A DNA stretch of 64,000 bases from JBAXTE01 sp964653595. Lineage in GTDB: Bacteria > Bacteroidota > Bacteroidia > Bacteroidales > WCHB1-69. The notes beneath the pieces were generated by a model. That model ran no database searches, had not been told where the DNA came from, and saw nothing but the letters and a program-made list of their open reading frames with translations. The DNA lies in assembly GCA_964653595.1 (NCBI GenBank), contig CAZZHH010000004.1, positions 1 through 64,000 of the forward strand, in the 5' to 3' direction. Positions 55,761-64,000 of this stretch are shown one piece after another (the stretch's first letter is position 1; the number at the start of each line of letters is the position of its first letter). The position numbers and the translations under genes are program-made.

Positions 55761-57896
55761 TTAATCACTTACCTCTTTCATACTCAATCCGATTCTTTTT
55801 CTATCTATTTCTACCGACAATACTTTAACGATAACTTTTTGATTTAATTTTATCTCTTGATTGATGTCGGACACAAACTTATTAGCTATATGACTAATAT
55901 GTACAAACCCATCTTGATGAACGCCAATATCTACAAATGCACCAAAATTAGTAATATTTGTCACTATTCCAGGTAATACCATTCCAATTTGCAAGTCATC
56001 CATTCTATGCACTCGGTGATCGAATTCAAACATATCAAATTTTGCTCTTGGATCTCTTCCAGGTTTAGCTAATTCAGCTATAATATCCTTGAGAGTTGGA
56101 ATTCCAACTTTTTCTGTTACGAATTCTGCAAGATTAATTTGTTTTTGCAATTCATCCTTTTGGATAAGTTCTTCCAGAGAACATCCTACCTTTTTAGCCA
56201 TTTTTTCAACTACATGATAGCTTTCAGGATGCACAGCACTTTTATCTAATGGATTTTTTGCATCTCGAATCCTTAAAAAGCCAGCTGATTGTTCAAAAGC
56301 TTTGTCGCCAAAACGGGGGACCTTTTTTAGTTGATTTCGAGTTAGAAAAGGGCCATTCTCATTTCTAAATTCGACAATATTCTGAGCTAACGACGGACCA
56401 ATTCCTGAAACATAAGAGAGTAGCTCTTTACTGGCAGTATTCACCTCCACTCCTACTTTATTAACGGAACTTTCTACCACTTGATTTAATTGTTCCTGTA
56501 AAAGATTTTGATTTACATCGTGTTGATATTGACCAACTCCAATAGATTTTGGATCAATTTTCACCAATTCAGCTAACGGATCCATTAGTCTTCGACCAAT
56601 AGAGACAGCGCCTCTTACGGTAACATCATAATTTGGAAATTCTGCTCGAGCAATAGAAGATGCAGAATAAACAGAAGCACCACTTTCGTTTACCACAATA
56701 GCTACTACATCGGATTTAAAAGGAATTCGACGTATAAAAGATTCAGTTTCTCTTCCAGCAGTCCCATTTCCTATTGCAATAGCTTCCACTCTGAACTGCT
56801 CAACCAATCGTTGAATTTTTGCAGACGCTTCGCGTTGTTCATTTTGAGGAGGATGAGGATAAATGGTTTCATTGTGCAATAGTTTTCCTTGTGGGTTAAC
56901 TACCACCACCTTACAACCAGTTCTAAATCCAGGATCAAGCGCAAGGACTGTCTTTTGGCCCAACGGTGGTGCCATAAGAAGTTGCCGAAGATTGTCGCCA
57001 AATACCCGAATAGCTTCTAAATCGGCTTTTTCTTTAAGCATTTGACGCATTTCAGTTTCTAAAGACGGTTGAATCAATCTTTTATATGCATCTTTAACTG
57101 CTTTTTGGACTTGTTGTCCTGCTTCATTGGATGATTTTACAAACTTACGCTCTATTATTTGAAGAGCTTTTTCGGAATCTGGCTCAACGCTTAACTTTAA
57201 AAAACCTTCCGTTTCACCTCTAAACATTGCTAAAATCCGATGGGATGGTGCTTTAGAAATCTTCTCCCCAAAATCAAAATAGGTCTGATATTTGGCAGCA
57301 TCAACCTCCTTCCCTTTCATTAATTTGGTTGAAATTATTGCTTCATTTTTAAATAGACTTCGGATTCTACTTCTCACTCCAGAATCTTCCGACACCCATT
57401 CTGCGATGAGATCACGCGCACCACTCAATGCTTCTTCTACATTATTAACACAAAGTTTTGAATTTACAAACCTAGATGAATATGAGTCGAGGGATTGAGA
57501 ATTTTGAATCATTAGAAGTTTTGCCAATGGCTCTAATCCTTTTTCACGTGCCATAGAAGCTTTTGTTTTCCTTTTCGGTTTGAATGGTAAATAAAGATCT
57601 TCTAATTCGTAAATAGAGATTGCATCTTCAATTTTTTGAGCCAATTCCTGTGTTAAATTTCCCTGTTCGGCAATCGTATCTAAAATTGATTTACGCCGAT
57701 TGTCAAGCTCTACAAGTTGTTTGTAGCGATCGCGAATTTGGGCCACTTGAACTTCATCAAGACTACCAGTAGCTTCTTTTCGATACCTAGAAATAAAAGG
57801 AATGGTTGCTCCTTCGTTTAATAAAGCGAGTGTATTTGTAATTTGTTTCTCCTTTATATTCAACTCAGAAGAGAGCAAATTCAAGTATTTATCCAT
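55761..57896 (-). CDS. tex: Tex-family RNA-binding transcription accessory protein
   Basis: The protein is 711 residues. The N-terminal helical region starts LNIKEKQITNTLALLNEGATIPFISRY. The YqgF-like RNase H-fold domain begins LALDPGFRTGCKVVVVNP. The helix-hairpin-helix region (ELLSYVSGIGPSLAQNIVEF) and a C-terminal S1 domain (GMVLPGIVTNITNFGAFVDIG) follow in canonical order. Tex binds RNA and DNA and relates to Spt6. The ATG at 57896 was chosen over a TTG at 57902. It has its own promoter just downstream of the subtilase terminator. Confidence 0.93.
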   Translation of the reverse strand: MDKYLNLLSSELNIKEKQITNTLALLNEGATIPFISRYRKEATGSLDEVQVAQIRDRYKQLVELDNRRKSILDTIAEQGNLTQELAQKIEDAISIYELEDLYLPFKPKRKTKASMAREKGLEPLAKLLMIQNSQSLDSYSSRFVNSKLCVNNVEEALSGARDLIAEWVSEDSGVRSRIRSLFKNEAIISTKLMKGKEVDAAKYQTYFDFGEKISKAPSHRILAMFRGETEGFLKLSVEPDSEKALQIIERKFVKSSNEAGQQVQKAVKDAYKRLIQPSLETEMRQMLKEKADLEAIRVFGDNLRQLLMAPPLGQKTVLALDPGFRTGCKVVVVNPQGKLLHNETIYPHPPQNEQREASAKIQRLVEQFRVEAIAIGNGTAGRETESFIRRIPFKSDVVAIVVNESGASVYSASSIARAEFPNYDVTVRGAVSIGRRLMDPLAELVKIDPKSIGVGQYQHDVNQNLLQEQLNQVVESSVNKVGVEVNTASKELLSYVSGIGPSLAQNIVEFRNENGPFLTRNQLKKVPRFGDKAFEQSAGFLRIRDAKNPLDKSAVHPESYHVVEKMAKKVGCSLEELIQKDELQKQINLAEFVTEKVGIPTLKDIIAELAKPGRDPRAKFDMFEFDHRVHRMDDLQIGMVLPGIVTNITNFGAFVDIGVHQDGFVHISHIANKFVSDINQEIKLNQKVIVKVLSVEIDRKRIGLSMKEVSD

Positions 57897-57912
57897 GAAC
57901 AATATTTTTTTA

Positions 57913-57920
57913 CAAAAGTA
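57913..57920 (-). promoter_or_regulatory. -7 promoter box of tex
   Basis: On the minus strand this reads TACTTTTG, 16 bases before the tex ATG. It directly follows the subtilase terminator, so tex is independently transcribed. Confidence 0.6.
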
Positions 57921-57921
57921 A

Positions 57922-57957
57922 TAAAAAAAGAGGCTGTTATGATGAATAACAGCCTCT
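57922..57957 (-). terminator. Rho-independent terminator of the subtilase gene
   Basis: AGAGGCTGTTAT and ATAACAGCCTCT form a 12-bp stem with a 5-base loop. In the minus direction it ends in seven T residues. It lies 23 bases after the subtilase stop. Confidence 0.9.
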
Positions 57958-57980
57958 GAAAGAAATTTTAACCAAAATAA

Positions 57981-60506
57981 TTATCTTGCAACGGATACTT
58001 TTTTTGTTGCAATCTTATTTTCATTTTTGATAGTTACTAGATATAATCCATTTGCCATATCTGAAGTTTCGATAGCCATTCCGCCAGTATTTGCTTGCGT
58101 ATATTTTAATGATTTTACAAATCTACCATTCATATCCGAAATGATAATATCGGCATTATTAAATGTGTTGTCTGAAAAATTCAAGAAGAAAACGTCGCTG
58201 GTTGGATTTGGAGAAAGAATTACTCCAGCAGAAAAATCTTGATCTTCCATCGATGCAGGAGCACCGATAAAAATATCATCTATCATAAAGATAAATGCAT
58301 CATTAGAAGTACAATTTATACCTATATAAATATTTTGACCATTATAAGAAGATAAAGGAAATTCCTTTAAAGTCCAAGTCAATGGAGCCTGAATAGCAGT
58401 TGCTCCTGTTAAGAAAGAGGTAAAGTTATTAGGTTGGTTTCCAACAGTATTCACTCCAACTTTATAAGTTTCCAAACCATATTGGCCGGTATATGAGCGA
58501 ACCCACATAGACAATTTCCAATTTGAGCCACCTACAAGAATTCTAGGAGAGATAAGCCAGTCGTTATTTGGAGCTGGGCTCGAAGCAAAACTAGCACCAA
58601 ATCTAGCCCCACCATGGGGTTCAGCACCTGTAACTGCAGGAGTAGTAGTAGTTGGATTAAACGCTATAAAAGACATAGCGGTGCCTGATCCTGGAAAGGT
58701 AACATCTGTAATACCATAAGTAGGATTCCCATCCACATCTACTCCTGTCCATGGCGTAAAAGTAGTTTGAAAATCAGTACAAGATTCAAAATCTAAAGAG
58801 AAGCTAGAACTAGCAGCAGAAACGGTGATATATCCAGTTTTGGTTTCTGTGTCAGTGGCACTTGCAGAATTCGTAATTGTTAACGATACAGTGTAGGTCC
58901 CAGGAGTAGAATAAGTAACTGATTGAGATGTCACATTACCAGCAGTAGCTGGACTACCACCTGTAAATGTCCATGCACGATTGGTAATGGTGCCGGTACC
59001 AGGTGTAGATGCATCGGTAAAAGTAACCGTTAACGGAGCTGTACCAGAAGTAACATTGGCAGAAAAGTTTGCATAAGGAGTTGTGCTACCACCAATGCAA
59101 TTTAAAGCTGCTTGAGCATCTACTAATCCACTACCACTCATAATTGGGTTAGAACCTGTACCCAAAGTTTGCGCAGTAGATTTTAAACAACTCTCAATTT
59201 GTGAAGGAGTAGCAGAGGGATTTTTCGATAACAACAGGCCACAAAGACCAGCTACCATAGGTGTAGCCATGGAAGTACCTTGCATCCCATCGTAATTTCC
59301 AGTAACAGTAGTCAAACCAGATAAGCGTAAAAATTGGTTTGTGCAGTATGTTGTACTTATCAAGTTCATTCCATAGGTAACATGATTTCCGCCAGAACAT
59401 GCGACATCTATCCAAGTACCATGTTGAGAAAATGAAGCCAATTTTTTGTCTGAATCCACAGCAGCTACAGAAATAACATTGTTGTAACCAGCTGGATAAT
59501 TTACTTCATTACCCATATCACCTTCATTTCCAGCAGCGGCAACGGTTGTAATTCCGTTATTATAATAGGTAGTAAATTGAGTTTGTTCAGTAGTTGAACT
59601 AGTAGTACCTCCTAACGATAAACTAAGAACTTTAACAGATAATCCCACGCAAAAATTAGCACCACGTGTAATATTTGTGGTCCACATATCACCATTATTA
59701 TCAGCTGCACGAGCAGCTATGAGTGTAACGCCACCCCCAATAGATGCAACCCCAACACTGTTATTATTTTTTGCACCTATTAATCCAGCGCAATGCGTAC
59801 CATGCGACCATTCGTAGGAAGGACATCCACCTTGTGTTTGAATTTGAGTTGCAGTACAATTAGTAGTTTGACTAACTGTAGTTGGAGGTGATGATTTGCC
59901 TACTCCTGTAGTAGCTGGACTTACAGAAGCATTGCATTGATTTGTAGCGGATATTCCTAAATCAGGATGCTCAGCCCAAATTGCATTGTCAACTACACCG
60001 ACTTTAACAGAAGAAACACCTTGTTGAATATCCCATGCTTGTGGCGCTTTAATCAGTGTTAAATGCCAATTGATTCCTACTCCTGATGGAGTTGAATAGT
60101 AAGGATCGTTAGGCACAAAAAATGCTTTTCTTCTAGCATCCTTTTCAACATATTCTATTATTGGAATCTGTTTTAACTCATTTAAAAATTGATCGATTCG
60201 ATAAATATCACTAAATTCAACAAAAAAGATTCTCAAAAGTTTAGGATCTTTTAATGCGTCTAATTCTCTTGAAACTCTAGTAACACCATATTTTGAGATT
60301 AAATCACTCATAAAAGTTAAATCGGACAATTGAACCGATTTGTCATCATTAATTTTGCCTCTAAAATTATAATTGTCTTTTAATTTAAAAATAAGCGATC
60401 CGTCTTTAAAATTGTAATCGACAGTTTGAGCTTTCATTGCTCCATACGATAGCATAACAATTGCAAACAACAAAAGTGTTGTTTTAAAGAGTTGATTCTT
60501 TTTCAT
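57981..60506 (-). CDS. Secreted S8 subtilase with PKD and T9SS sorting domain
   Basis: The protein is 841 residues from the ATG at 60506, giving the signal peptide LFKTTLLLFAIVMLSYGAMKAQ. An N-terminal propeptide-like region is followed by the peptidase S8 domain. Its triad is D173 (GVVDNAIWAEHPDLG), H235 (SHGTHCAGLIGA) and S412 (GTSMATPMVAGLCG). A PKD domain follows (VTFTDASTPGTGTIT onwards), then a cleaved-adhesin/choice-of-anchor-J-like region. The C-terminal 75 residues (LSPNPTSDVFFLNF to KKVSVAR) are a type A T9SS sorting signal. It is therefore exported across both membranes and probably released or attached to the surface. It has its own promoter and terminator. Confidence 0.92.
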   Translation of the reverse strand: MKKNQLFKTTLLLFAIVMLSYGAMKAQTVDYNFKDGSLIFKLKDNYNFRGKINDDKSVQLSDLTFMSDLISKYGVTRVSRELDALKDPKLLRIFFVEFSDIYRIDQFLNELKQIPIIEYVEKDARRKAFFVPNDPYYSTPSGVGINWHLTLIKAPQAWDIQQGVSSVKVGVVDNAIWAEHPDLGISATNQCNASVSPATTGVGKSSPPTTVSQTTNCTATQIQTQGGCPSYEWSHGTHCAGLIGAKNNNSVGVASIGGGVTLIAARAADNNGDMWTTNITRGANFCVGLSVKVLSLSLGGTTSSTTEQTQFTTYYNNGITTVAAAGNEGDMGNEVNYPAGYNNVISVAAVDSDKKLASFSQHGTWIDVACSGGNHVTYGMNLISTTYCTNQFLRLSGLTTVTGNYDGMQGTSMATPMVAGLCGLLLSKNPSATPSQIESCLKSTAQTLGTGSNPIMSGSGLVDAQAALNCIGGSTTPYANFSANVTSGTAPLTVTFTDASTPGTGTITNRAWTFTGGSPATAGNVTSQSVTYSTPGTYTVSLTITNSASATDTETKTGYITVSAASSSFSLDFESCTDFQTTFTPWTGVDVDGNPTYGITDVTFPGSGTAMSFIAFNPTTTTPAVTGAEPHGGARFGASFASSPAPNNDWLISPRILVGGSNWKLSMWVRSYTGQYGLETYKVGVNTVGNQPNNFTSFLTGATAIQAPLTWTLKEFPLSSYNGQNIYIGINCTSNDAFIFMIDDIFIGAPASMEDQDFSAGVILSPNPTSDVFFLNFSDNTFNNADIIISDMNGRFVKSLKYTQANTGGMAIETSDMANGLYLVTIKNENKIATKKVSVAR

Positions 60507-60547
60507 TATAAATTCCCCCATAATTTGTTTTGTATTTATTGTTTTTA

Positions 60548-60555
60548 CAAAGTTA
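60548..60555 (-). promoter_or_regulatory. -7 promoter box of the subtilase gene
   Basis: On the minus strand this reads TAACTTTG, 41 bases before the ATG at 60506. It falls inside the longer open frame that extends upstream, so it decides for the 60506 (or 60521) start. Confidence 0.55.
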
Positions 60556-60741
60556 TTAAAATTTAATTGAAATAACCAAATTATCACCGAAAAAATATTC
60601 GCTAGAGGGATATCTAAAAACCTGATTAACAACAAAAACAAACTAAATCGATTAACCTTATTCCTAAAACCAGAAAAGACATTAATAAAACATTCAAAAA
60701 TCGATATTTCGATGAATTATCTGAATTTACTTAAAACAAAT

Positions 60742-62163
60742 CTAGTTCTTTTTTTCAAAGAGTTGATAGATAATCATTTCGGTGTTCTTAAATTCATATT
60801 TAATAAAATGGTTGGGCGCGGGAGAATTTTTTGGTGCCAGAAAATACTTTTTTGAGGGGATCTCTTCTCTCCAAAAGCTTAGGTTTTCATAACGAGAGGC
60901 ATAAGCCATGAATGTCCAATCGTCCCACAAGGATTTTTCAATAGCAATATCTTCCATAGATGGTACTTCTTTTTTTAATGCTTCAATATCTTTTATTTTG
61001 TCTTCATCCCTACTGAATGCGCCATAATTTGCAACTGTATTTGCAACAGATAGAACAAGTAAAAATACAGAAAAGACGGCGAATATTTGGTGGTATTTTT
61101 TTGCAAAATGGATTTTTGGTAATTGGCTTAAAAAAATAGCCAATGAGAACGCAAAAAATGGGAAAGTAGATAAAACATAAAAACCACTCTGTTTCATGCT
61201 TATCATAACTGGTAATACTCCAGAAAAACCCAAAAACAAGAAGAACACACTAGGTCTTAACATAAAAGCAACCTTCTCTTTTTGCATATTACCAAACCAC
61301 CTAAATGCTGCCCAAATAAGAACGAAAAAACATGGAATTGCCAATTGACTTCCCAAGCTAAAAAGGATAAAAAAACGCGAGGAGACGGTAACTACAGAGC
61401 TAACCCCATTTACTACTTGATGGGTAAAATAATTCATTAAAGACTCGAAGCCAAAAGGATAAATGAAGTACAGAAACACAAAGGGCACTAAAGTATAAAA
61501 TATGAATAAGAAGGTCTTGAGAACCATTTTGTTAAAGGATCCTTTCCTGAAAATCAAAAAGTAAAAAAAGTAAAAAGACCACAAATATAAACCTATAGGC
61601 CCTTTAGTCAAAAATGCTGCTGACAAACATAGACCAGCCAATATTTCCCATACCAATTGATTTGATAAAGATTTTAATAAAAACAATAAGGATAAAAGTA
61701 TAAATACTGTCATCGTGTTTTCTAGCATGTTATTAACTGCAGCCCAGCTTATTAAGGGAAAAAGAAGTAATAACAACATAGGCATCCAAGAATTCTTTTT
61801 ATCTAAAAGAAAAAGAGATGCCAATTCTTTCCATATAAAATGAATTATAATTCCGGAAACACAATATGTTAGACAGGAGTAGACTTTTTCGATAAAAAAA
61901 TAATCTCCAAAAATTCGAAAAAAAACACTTTCCAGAAAAAATGCTAACGGTGGATGCTCATAAAATGGATTAAAAATACTATTCATAAACTTTAGCGACC
62001 AAAAACTACCATTTTCAAGAGCTAGATTTTTTGATATAGCTGCGTAAATTGTCCCATCCATAAACATACCATGTGTAAGCAAGTATGGACTTATAAGTGC
62101 CACAAAAAGTGCAATTACAAAAAGATATGGAACAATTTGATTTTTTTTCCGACAATAATTCAT
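60742..62163 (-). CDS. GT39/ArnT-like membrane glycosyltransferase
   Basis: The protein is 473 residues from the ATG at 62163; the frame extends to a TTG at 62178. About ten to eleven membrane helices are predicted. The first periplasmic loop carries FMDGTIYAAISKNLA and then YEHPPLAFFLESVFF, the acidic and HPP motifs of PMT/ArnT-type GT-C enzymes that transfer sugars from polyprenyl phosphate. A soluble C-terminal tail follows. It is transcribed alone. The 295 bases between it and the divergent exonuclease gene hold only the latter's promoter box. The acceptor is unknown. Confidence 0.78.
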   Translation of the reverse strand: MNYCRKKNQIVPYLFVIALFVALISPYLLTHGMFMDGTIYAAISKNLALENGSFWSLKFMNSIFNPFYEHPPLAFFLESVFFRIFGDYFFIEKVYSCLTYCVSGIIIHFIWKELASLFLLDKKNSWMPMLLLLLFPLISWAAVNNMLENTMTVFILLSLLFLLKSLSNQLVWEILAGLCLSAAFLTKGPIGLYLWSFYFFYFLIFRKGSFNKMVLKTFLFIFYTLVPFVFLYFIYPFGFESLMNYFTHQVVNGVSSVVTVSSRFFILFSLGSQLAIPCFFVLIWAAFRWFGNMQKEKVAFMLRPSVFFLFLGFSGVLPVMISMKQSGFYVLSTFPFFAFSLAIFLSQLPKIHFAKKYHQIFAVFSVFLLVLSVANTVANYGAFSRDEDKIKDIEALKKEVPSMEDIAIEKSLWDDWTFMAYASRYENLSFWREEIPSKKYFLAPKNSPAPNHFIKYEFKNTEMIIYQLFEKKN

Positions 62164-62433
62164 TCTATATAAAATCAAGAAATCTGAAATACATTATGTA
62201 AAAAAAATATTAGATTCAGAGAATGTTTAAACTACAGGCATTTGATTTAGTTTTAAAATGCATTTTTGAATTTTGAGAACGAATAAACCTACTTTTCGAT
62301 GCCTCAATAGCTAAAAACATTCTAAATGCTTTTTAATATCTCTTACCAATAAAAATCACAATAATTACCCACAAAAATAAGAATTAAAATTGATATTGAA
62401 AGATTTAAATAAATATCAAGTACAAGAATTTGC

Positions 62434-62441
62434 TAAATTTG
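62434..62441 (+). promoter_or_regulatory. -7 promoter box of the exonuclease gene
   Basis: TAAATTTG matches TAnnTTTG, 17 bases before the ATG at 62459. It lies inside an upstream extension of the frame (to 62390) and so supports the shorter protein. Confidence 0.5.
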
Positions 62442-62458
62442 CAAAAAAAATTAAACGA

Positions 62459-62953
62459 ATGAATTTTGTCGCCATTGATTTTGAAACAGCTACCGGATAT
62501 CAACACAGTGCTTGTGCTGTTGGAATTGTAACCGTTCGAAATGGGATCATTGTAGATGAATATTATTCATTGATACAACCTCCTAATAATGAATATTGGT
62601 GGCAAAACATCAAAGTTCATGGAATAAAACCCGAACACACAATATATTCACCCACTTTTGAAGAACTTTATCCAACATTAAAAGAAAAATTATCCGGAAA
62701 TAGAATTGTTGCTCACAATGAGTCTTTTGATCGGAACGTACTCATAAAATCGATGGCTTATTATCAATTGGATTATTCAGATATAAACCTTCCAAATAGA
62801 TGGGAGTGTACCGTAAAAATGTACAGAGCTAAAGGATTTTCATCTGCAAAATTAAATATTTGCTGTCAAACGATGAACATACCCCTCAATCATCACGAAG
62901 CACTTTCTGATGCAAGAGCCTGTGCTAACTTATATCTTCTTGGATTACAATAA
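62459..62953 (+). CDS. DnaQ-like 3'-5' exonuclease (DEDDh)
   Basis: The protein is 164 residues. ExoI motif is VAIDFETATG, ExoII is IVAHNESFDRNVL, and ExoIII is HHEALSDARACANL. All acidic residues and the histidine are present. The domain is the bare exonuclease fold without a BRCT, helicase or polymerase part. It may be the proofreading epsilon-like subunit or a stand-alone RNA/DNA trimming enzyme. The start at 62459 is preferred because of the promoter box at 62434. The stop is 4 bases from the convergent gene's stop. Confidence 0.85.
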   Translation: MNFVAIDFETATGYQHSACAVGIVTVRNGIIVDEYYSLIQPPNNEYWWQNIKVHGIKPEHTIYSPTFEELYPTLKEKLSGNRIVAHNESFDRNVLIKSMAYYQLDYSDINLPNRWECTVKMYRAKGFSSAKLNICCQTMNIPLNHHEALSDARACANLYLLGLQ

Positions 62954-62957
62954 CTTG

Positions 62958-63878
62958 TCAATTACTTAACTTTTTAAAATCAGAAATTTGCATGCCATCC
63001 ATGGTACTATTTTTCACTTTGTGATAACTAAAATAATATGGTTTTCCAGTTGCGCAGTGAATTAAAGTAATTAAGCAAATTGGATCTTTTAATTTTAACT
63101 TTTCAGGTCCAATTTTATGAACAAATATTACGTTATTGTTTGAACTATTAAGGGCACTTTCAATATCTATTTTTGAAGTAATTTTAACTTTAAATGGATA
63201 TACTTTTGCAATTTTTTCGATAGTAGAAGCATCTGTTGACAAATCCTCTTTCGTAATCCATATTTCTAATGACTTTACTTCTTTGGAATACATATTCATC
63301 AATTGATCGTATGATTTATTTGGATTTTCTTCCAACCAAGTAACATAAAATTGAATCAATCGTAATATGCCACCCAACTTGTATGTATAATCGATTTCAT
63401 CATCTGAGTCATCATCCGAATCATCGCTTTGGTCATCATCGGGCATGACATACGACAATGGAATCGAAGCAATTTCTGGCATAATATTCACGTTGCCACT
63501 CCTATCGCCCAAAGAAAGATTTAGCAAATTAAATTTATGTTTGTCAGTGTTATTAAAAAGTTCCGTATTTGCTGAAAACAAAGAAGTTTTCGTCTTAGTA
63601 ATTTCCGCTAAGGAGATAAATAAAAATGATTTTTGAGGATCGGTTTTCAAATTCTCAAACTCTTTTGAAGTAATAATTTTAAACGGTGTAATCGTCCAAA
63701 ATTTTGGCATAATGGATGAAATGGTTGTGTTAAAAATCGAAAAAGGATTCTCTTCAAGAACCACATAAGTAGTAGACATTTTAAATCGATTAATCTCTTC
63801 TTTAGAAGCAAATTTAGTTTGTGACCATCCGGTTAAACCAATAACCATCAATAATCCAATAATTGATAACTTTCTCAT
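62958..63878 (-). CDS. Uncharacterised secreted protein with acidic tract
   Basis: The protein is 306 residues from the ATG at 63878, with a signal peptide (LSIIGLLMVIGLTGWSQ). An earlier in-frame start at 63902 would add eight residues. Near residue 150 a tract of Asp and Ser (DDDQSDDSDDDSDDEID) interrupts otherwise ordinary alpha/beta sequence. No domain was recognised. It is convergent with the exonuclease gene and ends 4 bases from it. The acidic stretch may bind calcium or be a linker; both are guesses. Confidence 0.75.
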   Translation of the reverse strand: MRKLSIIGLLMVIGLTGWSQTKFASKEEINRFKMSTTYVVLEENPFSIFNTTISSIMPKFWTITPFKIITSKEFENLKTDPQKSFLFISLAEITKTKTSLFSANTELFNNTDKHKFNLLNLSLGDRSGNVNIMPEIASIPLSYVMPDDDQSDDSDDDSDDEIDYTYKLGGILRLIQFYVTWLEENPNKSYDQLMNMYSKEVKSLEIWITKEDLSTDASTIEKIAKVYPFKVKITSKIDIESALNSSNNNVIFVHKIGPEKLKLKDPICLITLIHCATGKPYYFSYHKVKNSTMDGMQISDFKKLSN

Positions 63879-63941
63879 TTTTTTTAAAATTAATACATCC
63901 ATAAACTAATTAAACTCAATAAAGCATATATTATTTGAATT

Positions 63942-63949
63942 CAAATGTA
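63942..63949 (-). promoter_or_regulatory. -7 promoter box of the acidic secreted protein
   Basis: On the minus strand this reads TACATTTG, 63 bases before the ATG at 63878 and 39 before the alternative start at 63902. Confidence 0.5.
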
Positions 63950-64000
63950 CAAAATTTATGTTATGAATAAAAAACCGAAATCTTAACCATAAAAGAATTA

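Noticed and set aside
59661..59680. Other CACGTG cores (also near 16996, 39771 and 57545) as parS candidates
   Set aside because: Their flanks do not extend the palindrome, unlike the site at 23538.
1..64000. CRISPR array, insertion sequences, integrases, phage genes, toxin-antitoxin or defence systems
   Set aside because: No regularly spaced repeats, transposase or integrase motifs, or recognisable defence genes were found on either strand.

Overview
The window is AT-rich chromosomal DNA from a member of the Bacteroidota. Four things point there. One secreted subtilase ends in a type IX secretion (T9SS) type A sorting domain. Another secreted protein carries repeats resembling the C-terminal domains of GldM. 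Genes are preceded by TAnnTTTG (-7) boxes with A-rich leaders and no Shine-Dalgarno sequence. The order parA-parB-DUF5683-dapB is typical of the phylum. No phage, transposon, CRISPR array or defence island was found. The content is mostly housekeeping genes interleaved with cell-envelope genes.

Layout. 0-7.4 kb: tRNA-Leu, a very large TPR protein, a polytopic membrane protein, then glmM, a cysteine desulfurase and a small basic protein with a clamp-binding-like motif. 7.6-11.9 kb: the compact operon parA-parB-DUF5683-dapB-sdaA. 11.9-18.3 kb (minus): gyrA with a TPR paralogue, then a second unit holding a related TPR protein and a GldM-C-like repeat protein. 18.5-21.1 kb: clpC. 21.1-27.4 kb (minus): an envelope unit (VWA-like membrane protein, DUF218 protein, Ste24-type protease), fabG, and a YiiX-like hydrolase with a DUF4878 lipoprotein. 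27.5-35.6 kb (plus): a CoA-type Nudix hydrolase, pbpC, mtaB, an IMPase, a Lys/Arg-rich membrane protein, a TPR lipoprotein and a TfoX-like protein. 35.6-42.4 kb (minus): Wzy-like ligase/polymerase with Wzz, then dnaE-trxA. 42.6-46.0 kb: parC and a MarR-like regulator.

46.0-54.8 kb (minus) is one long tight gene run: an LptF/LptG-type permease, two GT4 glycosyltransferases, a GT22-like mannosyltransferase, ligA and an EamA transporter. Beyond it lie a separately promoted tRNA-Met and decayed duplicate copies of that tRNA and its terminator, carrying two 16-bp palindromes. 55.0-64.0 kb: a beta-barrel protein, Tex, the T9SS subtilase, a GT39-like transferase, a DnaQ-fold exonuclease and an uncharacterised acidic secreted protein.

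Functionally the window groups replication and segregation genes (parAB, gyrA, parC, dnaE, ligA) with surface-polysaccharide and envelope assembly genes (glmM, pbpC, Wzy/Wzz, GTs, LptG, DUF218, Ste24). I did not find a convincing new multi-gene system. The most unusual items are the tRNA-Met decay array with palindromes (45996-46250), the small parAB-adjacent protein with a QLTLF motif (7101-7376), a parS-like 14-bp palindrome (23538-23551), and the GldM-C-like repeat protein (11926-13203).
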